NCBI GenBank assembly: GCA_023412475.1
Contig: JAEYNR010000017.1
Location: 62,001-126,000, forward strand
DNA from: Fibrobacterota bacterium
GTDB lineage: Bacteria > Fibrobacterota > Chitinivibrionia > Chitinivibrionales > Chitinispirillaceae
Direction of reading: 5' to 3'
DNA length: 64,000 nucleotides
Made by a program: the position numbers and the translations under genes
The notes under the pieces: model-generated
What the model was told of the DNA's origin: nothing
What the model saw: the letters and a program-made list of their open reading frames with translations, nothing else
The model's database searches: none
Shown: positions 44,501-53,549 of the stretch, piece after piece
How the letters are laid out: each line of letters begins with the position of its first letter
Position numbering within the stretch: position 1 is the stretch's first letter

Positions 44501-45166
44501 CAAATTATTGTTTTTACTGAATTTAAATATTTTCCTGGATTACCCCTTCAGGCCATCACCGAATGTGCAAATAAAGCAATATTACAAAGCAATTTATTAA
44601 AGAATTTAAATATAATTGCGGTGCTCATTGTCCCGCCAGCCAAAAGCCAAATCTGCCTTTTCACTCCTGCGAAATGGAGTTTTCCAGGCTTGCTTCTGCA
44701 AGATAGGTTAAATTCCTGCTCCGGTAGAGGCTCTATCAACAGACGTTTAAACATTCCACTACCCAAACAGACGATATTGAACAATATTTAAATACCGGCA
44801 CAAAATACCTGAATCAAGCATTCCGCGTTTGTCCAAGATAGACCAACATTAGAAAAGAAACGATATTTCGATAGTTTATAAATGAATTTTGTGGGTTGGT
44901 TTGTGCATTCCTGAAAGTATATTATTTAACAGGAACATCTAACATGTTTACTTTACCTGAATATTTTAGCCCTGCAAATCTATTGCGGTGAACCGGCATA
45001 AAAAGGACAAACATGACTCCAATCATTGAAAAAAAAGAACTGGCTAAAAGTTAAAAAACAGTTTTGCAACGATGAAGGCAAGGACGTTGGGGACATTTCG
45101 CTAAAACTTTGCGTTTTTTTGGAAAAAATTGTAACCTAATTCATAAAAAAGCCAAGTGATCACAAC
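44501..45166. other. Intergenic region before the hybrid histidine kinase
   Basis: This 666-base gap has no supported gene. The minus-strand open frame 44548-44784 (78 codons) has no recognisable family and no ribosome binding site. The best-conserved-looking part, around 44640-44700, reads in two overlapping frames and may be an old remnant or RNA; I cannot decide. Confidence 0.3.
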
Positions 45167-47242
45167 ATGGATAATACCGAAAAAACAAAAGATGAGCTGG
45201 TTGTCGAACTCGAAGAACTCCGTAATGAGGTTTCACGTCTAAAAAGTTCCGAAGCATTACTGAGAAAAACAGAAGCATCTCTTAAAGATGAAGCTATTCA
45301 GAGGCGAATGCTGGTCGAGCAGTCTACAGATGGCATTGTAGTTTTAACAGTAGATGGAAAAGTTTACGAGGCTAATCAGAAGTATGCTGACATGCTTGGT
45401 TATACTCTGGAAGAAGTACATCAACTCTATTTATGGGATTGGGACAAAAACTTTTCTCCTGACGCTTTGAAAGGAATGGCAAAGGATGTAGATGAAACCG
45501 GAGATCACTTCTTATCCAAACATACAAGAAAGGACGGAACCGTTTTTGATGTTGAAATAAGCACCAATGGTACCATTTGTGGCGATCGCAAACTGATATT
45601 TTGCGTATGTAGAGATATTTCGGAAAGAATGAGATATGAACAACAGTTACGGGAGAGTAAAGAGCAGTTGAGTGCTTTTATCGATAACTTCAGGGGAATT
45701 GCGTATCAGGTTCATATTAATAACATTCCATCATTTAAACCATTTTTGTTTCGTGGTGCAGCTAAACAGATTACCGGATATTCAAACGATGAATTCTTCA
45801 ATGAAACCACCTGGGATGAATTAATCCACCCTGATGATATTAAAAAAATCTACTCACTAAGAAACAATTTTTTACACGACAGATATTACATTGCAGAAAT
45901 TGAATATCGCATTATCAATAAGGATAAATCTGTCCGTTGGGTCCGTGATGTAGCACAAATAATAGAAATTCAAAATGAGAATGTTATCCATGGTGCTATC
46001 TTCGATATTACGGAACGGAAATTGGCCCAGGAAGCCAACGAAAAACTTGAAGAACACATCCGGCATTCTCAGAAGCTTGAAGCTATCGGTAATCTGGCAG
46101 GAGGTGTGGCACATGATTTTAACAACATTTTGAGCATAATTATGGGCTACAATGATATTGCCCTTAAAGAGCTTCCGAAAGATTCTAAAACAGTTGATAA
46201 GCTCAAACAGATAAGTGCAGCCTGCATCAGGGCCAGAGACATAATAAGACAGTTGCTGACTTTTAGCAAAAAGGTTGGACCAAAAAGACAACCTGTTAAC
46301 ATCAGGTATATTATTGAGGAGACTATCTCTTTTTTAAAATCAACTCTTCCTCCAAACATCCAAATTGTTTTTATATATACAGAAGATAATCTTATGGTGT
46401 TTGCCGATTCTACACAAATGCATCAGGTTATAATGAACTTATGTGTTAATGCCTCTCAGGCTATGGAACAAACAGGTGGAGTGATAAAACTGAGTTCTGA
46501 AAAAGTTTCATTAGGAATAGATTCTTCTGCTGCATTCAGCAATATTTCGCAAGGAACTTACATTAAAGTAGATGTTTGTGATTCTGGCCTAGGTATTCCT
46601 GAGGATATAATTGAAAGAATATTTGAGCCCTATTTTACTACGAGGGGAACCGGAAAAGGATCTGGAATGGGTCTCGCTGTCGTGCATGGAATTATCGAAA
46701 GTCATGGAGGTGCGATCACTGTAACAAGCAAACCAGGGAAAGGGAGTTGTTTCACATTTGTTATTCCGGTGTTTGAGAATTCAGTGCCCCATTTGCAATC
46801 ACCTTGTAAAAGCACACCTTGTGGAGTTGAGAATGTTCTGTTTATCGATGATGAAGAAGATATTGTAAAAATCGCTCAAATCATACTCGAAAAACAGGGC
46901 TTCCGGGTAGTTGGCACAACCGACCCTCAGGCTGCTTTTGAGATTTTTAAAAGCAAACCAAAAGACTTTGACATCGTCATCACCGACATGTCAATGCCAA
47001 CTATGACTGGAGATATTCTGTTTATGAACATAAAAAAAATCAGACCAGAAATTCCGGTGATCCTTTGCACTGGCCATAGCTCTCAAATCGATGAACAGAA
47101 AGCCGCTGATATTGGAATATCGGCATACATCCTCAAGCCATTATGCAGAAATGAATTTATTAAAACGATACGGGATGTACTTGATAATAATCAGATATTA
47201 ACCAGACAGGAACATTTTTCTGCCTCATTACTGGCCAGATAA
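45167..47242 (+). CDS. Hybrid sensor histidine kinase with two PAS domains and a receiver
   Basis: The 691-residue protein starts with a short coiled coil (about 1-45). Two PAS domains follow (about 45-155 and 165-290), then a HisKA domain with the phosphoacceptor in GGVAHDFNNILS (His about 316), an HATPase_c domain (DSGLGIPEDIIERIFEPYFT and GKGSGMGLAVVHGI) and a C-terminal receiver with Asp about 605 in ITDMSMPT. No membrane segment is seen, so it is cytoplasmic and senses an internal signal. A separate response regulator with an output domain is not adjacent. Confidence 0.9.
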   Translation: MDNTEKTKDELVVELEELRNEVSRLKSSEALLRKTEASLKDEAIQRRMLVEQSTDGIVVLTVDGKVYEANQKYADMLGYTLEEVHQLYLWDWDKNFSPDALKGMAKDVDETGDHFLSKHTRKDGTVFDVEISTNGTICGDRKLIFCVCRDISERMRYEQQLRESKEQLSAFIDNFRGIAYQVHINNIPSFKPFLFRGAAKQITGYSNDEFFNETTWDELIHPDDIKKIYSLRNNFLHDRYYIAEIEYRIINKDKSVRWVRDVAQIIEIQNENVIHGAIFDITERKLAQEANEKLEEHIRHSQKLEAIGNLAGGVAHDFNNILSIIMGYNDIALKELPKDSKTVDKLKQISAACIRARDIIRQLLTFSKKVGPKRQPVNIRYIIEETISFLKSTLPPNIQIVFIYTEDNLMVFADSTQMHQVIMNLCVNASQAMEQTGGVIKLSSEKVSLGIDSSAAFSNISQGTYIKVDVCDSGLGIPEDIIERIFEPYFTTRGTGKGSGMGLAVVHGIIESHGGAITVTSKPGKGSCFTFVIPVFENSVPHLQSPCKSTPCGVENVLFIDDEEDIVKIAQIILEKQGFRVVGTTDPQAAFEIFKSKPKDFDIVITDMSMPTMTGDILFMNIKKIRPEIPVILCTGHSSQIDEQKAADIGISAYILKPLCRNEFIKTIRDVLDNNQILTRQEHFSASLLAR

Positions 47243-47373
47243 ACTGACAACAGCTCTTTTGATTCATTTTAGTACCTTTTGTTTTTTACTCTCATTGGTT
47301 TATATTTGTTTCTTTAAATTGTTCCTATCAACTTTCGTTATAAACCAGTCAGGACAGCGGACAACAAATACTT

Positions 47374-47745
47374 TTATGTTCTCTTTTTATCGAGCAGTTC
47401 TGCTACCAAGTCCAGAAACTTCCGGTCATCTGCTTTGGAAACGATATCATCGGCACCAGCACTAAGTGCAGCCCGCTTGTATATGTCGATTTCATGACCC
47501 GTTACAACCAGTATGCGGACCCTTCCTTTTTTCTTATCGATTCTTCTTATAAGCTCAATTCCATCTATTCCTGGCAATGAAATGTCAACTAACATTAAAT
47601 CCGGGCAGAAAGCATGAATTTGATTTAGGGCTTGCTCTGCGGATTCACACTCCCCATTTTCCTTTATTGATGGGAAATTTTTTCTAAGTAATCTTTTGAG
47701 GATTATCCTCATCGATTCATCATCTTCAACTATAAAAGCCCTCAT
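47374..47745 (-). CDS. Single-domain response regulator (receiver only)
   Basis: The 123-residue product is a bare receiver: acidic pair VEDDE (about 7-9), phosphoacceptor Asp in LVDISLPG, Thr in VVTGH and the lysine in IVSKAD. There is no DNA-binding or enzymatic output domain, so it must act by protein contact or in a phosphorelay. It starts 18 bases after the upstream multi-PAS kinase and is almost certainly its partner. Confidence 0.88.
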   Translation of the reverse strand: MRAFIVEDDESMRIILKRLLRKNFPSIKENGECESAEQALNQIHAFCPDLMLVDISLPGIDGIELIRRIDKKKGRVRILVVTGHEIDIYKRAALSAGADDIVSKADDRKFLDLVAELLDKKRT

Positions 47746-47763
47746 CTTTTTTTTTATTCCTCT

Positions 47764-49977
47764 TCAGTAATTTTCATCAGGCAGTCGAATGATACATATA
47801 GTTCCCTGACTTTCTTTGCTTTTTATTTCAAGCTCTCCACTAAAAAGGCTCAAACGCTCCCGGATACTAAAAAGACTCAGCCGTGTATCATCAGAAGATC
47901 TCCTGAAAGCTTCATCAGGATTGAAACCCCGCCCTTTATCGGAAACAGTAATCTCTATTTGTCCATTTTCATTTGCCGCATCGAGCTGGGCATCTTTTAC
48001 CCCAGAGTGTCTTATCACATTGTTGAGAAGTTCACGTACCATTTGGGTTAGCATAAGTTGTTTTTCGTTTCTTACAGAACTAATCTTACCCCGAATATTT
48101 AGTATAATGTCCAGACCGTAAGCCTTCTTAATGTGTTTTACCAGCCATTTTAAAGAAGCATCCAATCCCTGGGACTGAAGGATTGGAGGGTTGAGTTCGA
48201 TAGAGAGAGACCTTGTGGTACCTATGGCTTCTTCCAATAATTCAATAGTATCTGCAATGTCGTCGGGTTGGTGTTTTTCAGATATCTGTTTTTCATGATC
48301 ACGGAAATGTTGTCCCAGCAGTAGTCTTGCACCCAAAAGTTTCTGTTGCAGATTTTCGTGCAATACATATGAGATTCTTTTCCTTTCTCTCTGTTCGGCA
48401 AGAGATAAAGCTAAAGAGAGAGAGCGCACCTGAGTCGTACGTTGTATTACCATATTTTCCAGATTATCATTTAAAATCTTCAATTTTTTTTCGTTTTCTT
48501 CCAGATCATGATGAGTTTTTTTGCTTAGGTCAATATTGGTTGCAGTTCCGTACCACTTGACTATTTTATCATTCTCATCACGAACCGGAACTGCACGTGA
48601 AAGATACCAATGATACGATCCGTCAGCATGCCTGACCCGATGTTCGATTTCGTAGGTTTCACCGCTTTTTACAGAATTAGCCCAAATGTCTTCTGTAGCT
48701 TTTAAATCATCCTGATAAACAACTAAACCCCATTGCCACTTTACATCAGACCCCGGTGCTTTTTTCCAAAAATCCTTATATCTATCATTATAATAATCCA
48801 CACGACCATCAGGCTCTGCAGTCCATACCAACTGCGGCATGGAATTTGCTAGTTCACGAAACCGCTTTTCGCTTTCCCGCAACTGGTTCTCAGCTTTTTT
48901 CAGCTCAGTGATATCACGTGTAATAGCAAGAACCGAGACTATTTTTTTTCCTCTATCATATTCAGGAACAAACAAAGAAGAAAAATAGAGATATCCAAGA
49001 TTCGGACTTTCATAATCATAGTTAAATATCTTCATCTGCCCTGTTTGAAAAATCTCTTCAAGTTGTTGTTTCCAGTAATCTCCTTTTTCCTTCAATATTC
49101 CCAGATCATCATTGGTTTTTCCGATCATCTTTTCAAAAGGAATACCGTAAACCTTTGTTCCGTATTCATTTATATAAGCATAACGAAACTGGTGGTCAAA
49201 ACGGGCGATTATCTCAGGGGCATGTGCCGCAAGAGTGCTGTACTCCCGTTCACGTTTACGCAATTGTTTTTCTAAAGAGTCCCACTCAGTCACATCCCAT
49301 GCAAGTAGCAAAGCAGACTTCTCCTTTCCTAATAAGATTAAAGGAATAACTTTACCATCCCACACGGCATCTAATTTTCCCAACAATGGCTTATGGAATC
49401 GCTTAATTTTCCATGGTACTCCCGTATTAATCACATTCAGAATCATTCGTTCTTCTTCTTTTTCAGCAGAGTCAGCAAAAACATCACGGTATGACTTTCC
49501 TAACATCGGGACCTCTGGCCTGATAGACTGATACATGGGATTCGCATAGGTGAATTTCAGATCAGGCCCAGTAAAAACCGCAATTGCGATATTGACATTT
49601 TTAAGAATGGCATCCAGAAATTCTCTATTTTTTTGCTCATTAATCTGTGTTTGCTGAAGTTTTTCAATCGTAGAAATCCTTTGTAAAATCAACCGTACTG
49701 CAAACCAGATAATCCCATATATACCAACACGGTTTATTAAGCTAACAATCGCGTTTCCAGGAGGAGAGATAAATATGCCGATTATCATCGATATGGGGGT
49801 TATTACCAATGTTATATAGATTAGGTTTTTATTACTTGTTATAGAGGAGATCAAGACTGGAAGAAAATATAAGACTATTACACCATGACCTAGTGGCATT
49901 ACTGAATCCAGAATTGTTATCAAGATAATTGAAAGAATGACCCAAATAATAAGTACCCATATCCTTATGGACATCAT
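47764..49977 (-). CDS. Membrane-bound multi-PAS histidine kinase, NarX/HisKA_3 type
   Basis: The 737-residue kinase begins with four or so membrane segments (about 5-105), then three PAS/PAC domains (roughly 122-235, 240-360 and 365-490), the last containing a PAS-fold-3 pattern. A HisKA_3 dimerisation domain follows, with the phosphoacceptor region RERKRISYVLHENLQQ near 530-545. The HATPase domain (about 640-737) includes RELLNNVIRHSG and DKGRGFNPDEA. HisKA_3 kinases usually pair with LuxR-type regulators, yet the following gene is a receiver without such an output domain. Confidence 0.88.
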   Translation of the reverse strand: MMSIRIWVLIIWVILSIILITILDSVMPLGHGVIVLYFLPVLISSITSNKNLIYITLVITPISMIIGIFISPPGNAIVSLINRVGIYGIIWFAVRLILQRISTIEKLQQTQINEQKNREFLDAILKNVNIAIAVFTGPDLKFTYANPMYQSIRPEVPMLGKSYRDVFADSAEKEEERMILNVINTGVPWKIKRFHKPLLGKLDAVWDGKVIPLILLGKEKSALLLAWDVTEWDSLEKQLRKREREYSTLAAHAPEIIARFDHQFRYAYINEYGTKVYGIPFEKMIGKTNDDLGILKEKGDYWKQQLEEIFQTGQMKIFNYDYESPNLGYLYFSSLFVPEYDRGKKIVSVLAITRDITELKKAENQLRESEKRFRELANSMPQLVWTAEPDGRVDYYNDRYKDFWKKAPGSDVKWQWGLVVYQDDLKATEDIWANSVKSGETYEIEHRVRHADGSYHWYLSRAVPVRDENDKIVKWYGTATNIDLSKKTHHDLEENEKKLKILNDNLENMVIQRTTQVRSLSLALSLAEQRERKRISYVLHENLQQKLLGARLLLGQHFRDHEKQISEKHQPDDIADTIELLEEAIGTTRSLSIELNPPILQSQGLDASLKWLVKHIKKAYGLDIILNIRGKISSVRNEKQLMLTQMVRELLNNVIRHSGVKDAQLDAANENGQIEITVSDKGRGFNPDEAFRRSSDDTRLSLFSIRERLSLFSGELEIKSKESQGTICIIRLPDENY

Positions 49978-50428
49978 CTATCTCTGTAATTCAGATCTAT
50001 TCTGATGTAAAGCGGAACAGAGGCCTGCCCACCAACCATAAGCGATCCTCCAGCCATCAGTCACTCTTTATCCCCCAACCCGAGTAATTTTTCCATTTAG
50101 TAACTTATTCACACTTATCTTGCTTCAAACAGGTTTCCTTTTTGCATGAAAACAGATAAAGCACCATATTAGAACGTCTGCTAAATTCTTATAGGCATTT
50201 TGAATGCCAAAAAGCTTTATCCGTTTTGATTCAGGAAATCAAAAACAGATCTGAAAGAAAAATCACAATTTTAGTTTCGAGAAGCTTCCTTTAGCTGTAG
50301 TGCAGTTAAGTTCACCCAAATGCTTTAAGAGACAACCCAATAGAACCTTTAAAACAGTTGCTCTTTATTGGCAGAAAAAATATCTTATAGACTTCTATGA
50401 CCCTGCATTTCTGAAGTTTTCCAAGGAT
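49978..50428. other. Intergenic region before cbiR; no cobalamin riboswitch seen
   Basis: This divergent region contains a GGCATT/AATGCC hairpin (about 50195-50212). I searched for the conserved B12-box pieces of a cobalamin riboswitch and did not see them. The in-frame GTG at 50300 lacks a binding site, so the first 43 codons of the open frame are treated as leader. Confidence 0.4.
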
Positions 50429-51232
50429 ATGATGTTTTCGATACCTGAAGTAAAAAAACAGTTTCCCTTCTCACTGGGAACCACCTCATATATCATTCCA
50501 GCAGATATCATGCCCAATGTCAGAGCACTGGCTCCCTGTATTGATGACATAGAGCTGGTCTTATTTCAATCACCTGATTATTCCAATATCCCCTCCCAAG
50601 AGGATATTAAAACACTAAATGAACTGGCCGCAACCCATCAGATAACCTATACAGTTCATCTGCCTATAGACAGAAAAGCCGCTGCTTCAGACGCACTCGA
50701 AACAGAGCTTTTCTGTGATGGAATAAAAAAAATCGTCAACCGGTGCACTGCACTGAACCCTGCTGCCTGGATACTTCATCTGGAAGGAATTTCTGGCGAT
50801 GCCCCGCCAAAAGAAGTCTCCGAATGGAAAAAAAGATGCATTGAAACAATGGAAAACATTAAGAACATTTTCCCCAGCCCAGAACTCATTGTCATCGAAA
50901 ACCTGGCTTACCCCTGGGACTGGCATCACGATATTGCCGTCCGATATAACACCTCTTTGTGCTGTGATGTAGGGCATCTGTGGTTAAATTTCCAGAACCA
51001 GTGGCAGGATCATCTCAAAGAAATGCTCCCCCGCACAAGAGTCATTCATCTTCATGGAACATCTGATGGCAAGGATCATATATCTCTCTCAGTTGGAAAT
51101 CCCCAACTTATAAAAAGGTTTTTTGATATTATTCGCAAATATTCCTACTCAGGAATTATCACCCTGGAAGTATTCAATGAAAATGATTTCACAAATTCAG
51201 TTGAGGTAATCCAACGTTTATGGGAAAAGTAA
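50429..51232 (+). CDS. cbiR: Cobamide-remodelling enzyme CbiR-like, AP-endonuclease-2 TIM barrel
   Basis: The product is about 268 residues from the ATG pair at 50429/50432, which follows AAGGA. The fold is a xylose-isomerase-like/AP endonuclease 2 barrel: FPFSLGTTSYIIPADIMPN near the start, VHLPID, ILHLEGI, IVIENL, CCDVGHLWL and IHLHGT with likely metal-binding His/Glu/Asp residues. The opening segment and the overlap with cobU match CbiR, which cleaves the nucleotide loop of foreign cobamides (established for Akkermansia). The 13-base overlap with cobU strongly supports a role in B12 salvage. A generic sugar isomerase is the alternative. Confidence 0.78.
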   Translation: MMFSIPEVKKQFPFSLGTTSYIIPADIMPNVRALAPCIDDIELVLFQSPDYSNIPSQEDIKTLNELAATHQITYTVHLPIDRKAAASDALETELFCDGIKKIVNRCTALNPAAWILHLEGISGDAPPKEVSEWKKRCIETMENIKNIFPSPELIVIENLAYPWDWHHDIAVRYNTSLCCDVGHLWLNFQNQWQDHLKEMLPRTRVIHLHGTSDGKDHISLSVGNPQLIKRFFDIIRKYSYSGIITLEVFNENDFTNSVEVIQRLWEK

Positions 51233-51765
51233 TATTAGTAAGTGGCGGAGCACGAAGCGGAAAAAGTGCTTTTGCCTTGAAGCTGGCTTCTGAGAGCTCT
51301 TATGCAGAGAAACTGTTTATCGCTACTGCGGTGGTTTTTGATAACGAGATGAGCGAAAGAGTGCAGAAGCATAAGCAGGAAAGAGGCAGCGAATGGAAAA
51401 CCATCGAATCCCCTTACGAACTTCCTAAAACAGTAGAAAACCTTCCCTCGAAAACAGTAGCAGTAGTGGATTGTCTTTCGGTGTGGTTGGGAAATGTATG
51501 GTATAAGTACGGTGATGATGAGGATACGCTTTCTTTACATATCGATTATTTACACAAATCAATACAGAACTGGAAAACTGAAAACAGCGGAGAAATTATT
51601 CTGGTTACCAATGAGGTTGGCTGTGGAATCATTCCTCCTGATGCAGCAACCAGAAGATACCGGGACTGGGCCGGCAGGCTGAATCAACACATCGGTAAGA
51701 TCGCATCTGAAGTATTTCTGTGTGTATGCGGCATACCCATGAAAATCAAAGATTGCTTGCAATAA
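51220..51765 (+). CDS. cobU: Adenosylcobinamide kinase / adenosylcobinamide-phosphate guanylyltransferase
   Basis: CobU phosphorylates adenosylcobinamide and adds GMP to activate it for loop assembly. The P-loop VSGGARSGKSAFAL (residues 6-19), the HKQERGSEWKTIE block with the guanylylated histidine and VTNEVGCGIIP are intact in 181 residues. It overlaps cbiR and is followed by cobS. Confidence 0.94.
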   Translation: MGKVILVSGGARSGKSAFALKLASESSYAEKLFIATAVVFDNEMSERVQKHKQERGSEWKTIESPYELPKTVENLPSKTVAVVDCLSVWLGNVWYKYGDDEDTLSLHIDYLHKSIQNWKTENSGEIILVTNEVGCGIIPPDAATRRYRDWAGRLNQHIGKIASEVFLCVCGIPMKIKDCLQ

Positions 51766-51823
51766 AGGTGTCTTCAGCCATTTTCTTCTGTTAAATTAAC
51801 CTGAACGCTACTGGAATCCCCCT

Positions 51824-52564
51824 ATGTTTCTAAGCCCGCTTGTCACTGCATTAAGAACTCTAACGATTATTCCTCTGCCTGGCAAAGATACAAAACGTTT
51901 TCATCTGGCTTTGCTTTTTTTCCCTCTGGTGGGTGGATTTCTTGGTTTAATCCACCTTTTAACCTTCAGGCTTTTGTCTCTATCCATTGATTTGATCCCA
52001 CTTTCCGGAGTTATTCTTTGCATAACAAACTACCTGCTCAGCGGCGCATTGCACCTTGATGGCTTTGCCGATACTGCTGATGCTTTTGGTACGGTTCGCA
52101 ACCGCGAAAGGACACTACAGATACTTAAAGATTCCCATCTGGGCACTTATGGAGTTGCATCAGTGGTTTTTCTGATTCTCTGGAGAGTAATACTTTACCA
52201 GTCTTTGGCAGAAGAAAGCAAACTATTATGGATAGTCCCCTGCCTGGCCTTTTCCAGAACAATTCAGGGGCTTCTGCTTTGCTCTCTTCCCTATGCCCGG
52301 GATAAATCCGGAAAGGCATTTGTCTTCTGTGGAAAGCCTTTTTATGCGTTTTTTCTCTTTTTAGAGATGGCAGTGATTGCAATCCTCATCTACCTTTATG
52401 TTGACTCAAAATCGTTTCTACCTATAATAGCCGGTCTTTTATTCATCATTCCTGCAATCAGTCTGTATCTTTACCGGGTAAAAGGGATCACCGGTGATGG
52501 AGTCGGGGCCTCCAGTGAGCTTTTTGAACTGGGATTTTTAACCGCTACAATGGTAGTACTATAA
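51824..52564 (+). CDS. cobS: Adenosylcobinamide-GDP ribazoletransferase (cobalamin synthase)
   Basis: CobS joins the activated corrin to the lower-ligand nucleotide at the inner membrane. FFPLVGGFLGL, the DGFADTADAFG motif and LGTYGVASVV, plus about six membrane segments, are all diagnostic in 246 residues. With cobU and cbiR it forms a salvage module; cobT and cobC are not in the window. Confidence 0.94.
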   Translation: MFLSPLVTALRTLTIIPLPGKDTKRFHLALLFFPLVGGFLGLIHLLTFRLLSLSIDLIPLSGVILCITNYLLSGALHLDGFADTADAFGTVRNRERTLQILKDSHLGTYGVASVVFLILWRVILYQSLAEESKLLWIVPCLAFSRTIQGLLLCSLPYARDKSGKAFVFCGKPFYAFFLFLEMAVIAILIYLYVDSKSFLPIIAGLLFIIPAISLYLYRVKGITGDGVGASSELFELGFLTATMVVL

Positions 52565-52679
52565 ACAGCTATAGTTGCTGTTGCACATAATTTGCTTTTC
52601 ACTTGCATTGAAAGAGATTTATAATCTATTTTTAGAAACTATATTTAACATTCAGAAAACGGAAAGAAGGTGAATTTTA

Positions 52680-52889
52680 ATGAATGGAATCGTTTTAAGG
52701 GAAGACGAAGCATTTGAGAAAGCTCTTCGGCGCTTCACTAAAACTTGCGAAAGAGCCGGCATTCTATCCGATGTGAAAAAATACCGCCACTACGAGAAAC
52801 CCAGCGAAGAGAAGAAAAGAAGATTGAACTCTTCCAAACGCAAAAGGATTCGTGAAGAAAAACGAATGACCTTCAGAAGTGAACGTTGA
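52680..52889 (+). CDS. rpsU: 30S ribosomal protein bS21
   Basis: The 69-residue basic protein shows the bS21 pattern: VLREDEAFEKALRRFTKTCE at the N-terminus, YRHYEKPSEEKKRR in the middle and a lysine/arginine-rich tail. AAGGTG precedes the ATG, a TATAAT hexamer sits at 52620-52625, and a terminator follows, so it is probably its own transcription unit. Confidence 0.93.
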   Translation: MNGIVLREDEAFEKALRRFTKTCERAGILSDVKKYRHYEKPSEEKKRRLNSSKRKRIREEKRMTFRSER

Positions 52890-52916
52890 TCTGTTCTAAT
52901 TTTTGATTATAGAGTG

Positions 52917-52954
52917 AGACTACCGGGCCCTTTGGCACCGTAGTCTTTTTTTTT
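52917..52954 (+). terminator. Intrinsic terminator of rpsU
   Basis: An AGACTAC/GTAGTCT outer stem with an imperfect GC-rich inner part is followed by nine T residues. It begins 28 bases after the rpsU stop codon and ends at the 3' end of the convergent methyltransferase gene. Confidence 0.88.
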
Positions 52955-53549
52955 ATCTTGCCAAATCCTGCTGCTTAATCATTTTTTTGACGGCACTGAA
53001 ACCGATAATTCCACAGGATATAGCCACATTGAGAGAGTTTTTAAAGCCCCACTGCGGTATCTCTATCAGATGATCACACATATCTACTACTTGCCTGCTC
53101 ACCCCCAGTGCTTCATTACCAAATACCACACCCAGCTTAGCGGGATATATTACATCATAGAAAGATTGTGAATGTGATGTAGTCTCTGCAGCCCAGACCT
53201 GTATTTCCTGATCCTGCAGATACTTTACAGCATCCACAGTCTTATCGAAATGTTTCCATGGGACATAATCGATGGTGCCCATAGAGGTCTTCTGCAGTTT
53301 TATATGCGGCGGATAAGCAGTGTATCCACATAAGAACAATCCGCTTACCCTCAAAGCATCGCAGGTTCTGAATATTGCACCCACATTGAAAGCACTGCGC
53401 AGATTATCCAGAATGATGTACAGGGGATTCTTGATTAGTTTTTTATACTCCTGCAAACTGATATCTGCATCAAGACTTCTGACCTGCAGCATCGTAGTCT
53501 CGATATCCCCCAGTTTATCTTTAGTCATTGCCATACAAAGCCGTAACAC
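52953..53549 (-). CDS. TrmH/SpoU family RNA 2'-O-methyltransferase
   Basis: The 198-residue SPOUT protein carries the three SpoU motifs: YIILDNLRSAFNVGAIFRTC, VVFGNEALGVSRQVV and IPQWGFKNSLNVAISCGI. The extra N-terminal domain of 23S rRNA RlmB is absent, so the target is uncertain (tRNA or rRNA). Several in-frame ATG codons (53549, 53534, 53528) are possible starts; the first overlaps the upstream MFS gene by 29 bases. Confidence 0.87.
   Translation of the reverse strand: MLRLCMAMTKDKLGDIETTMLQVRSLDADISLQEYKKLIKNPLYIILDNLRSAFNVGAIFRTCDALRVSGLFLCGYTAYPPHIKLQKTSMGTIDYVPWKHFDKTVDAVKYLQDQEIQVWAAETTSHSQSFYDVIYPAKLGVVFGNEALGVSRQVVDMCDHLIEIPQWGFKNSLNVAISCGIIGFSAVKKMIKQQDLAR

Noticed and set aside
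44548..44784. 78-codon minus-strand frame after tRNA-Ser
   Set aside because: No family features and no binding site; kept as an undefined gap.
49978..50428. Cobalamin riboswitch upstream of cbiR
   Set aside because: No B12-box or other conserved element was seen on either strand.
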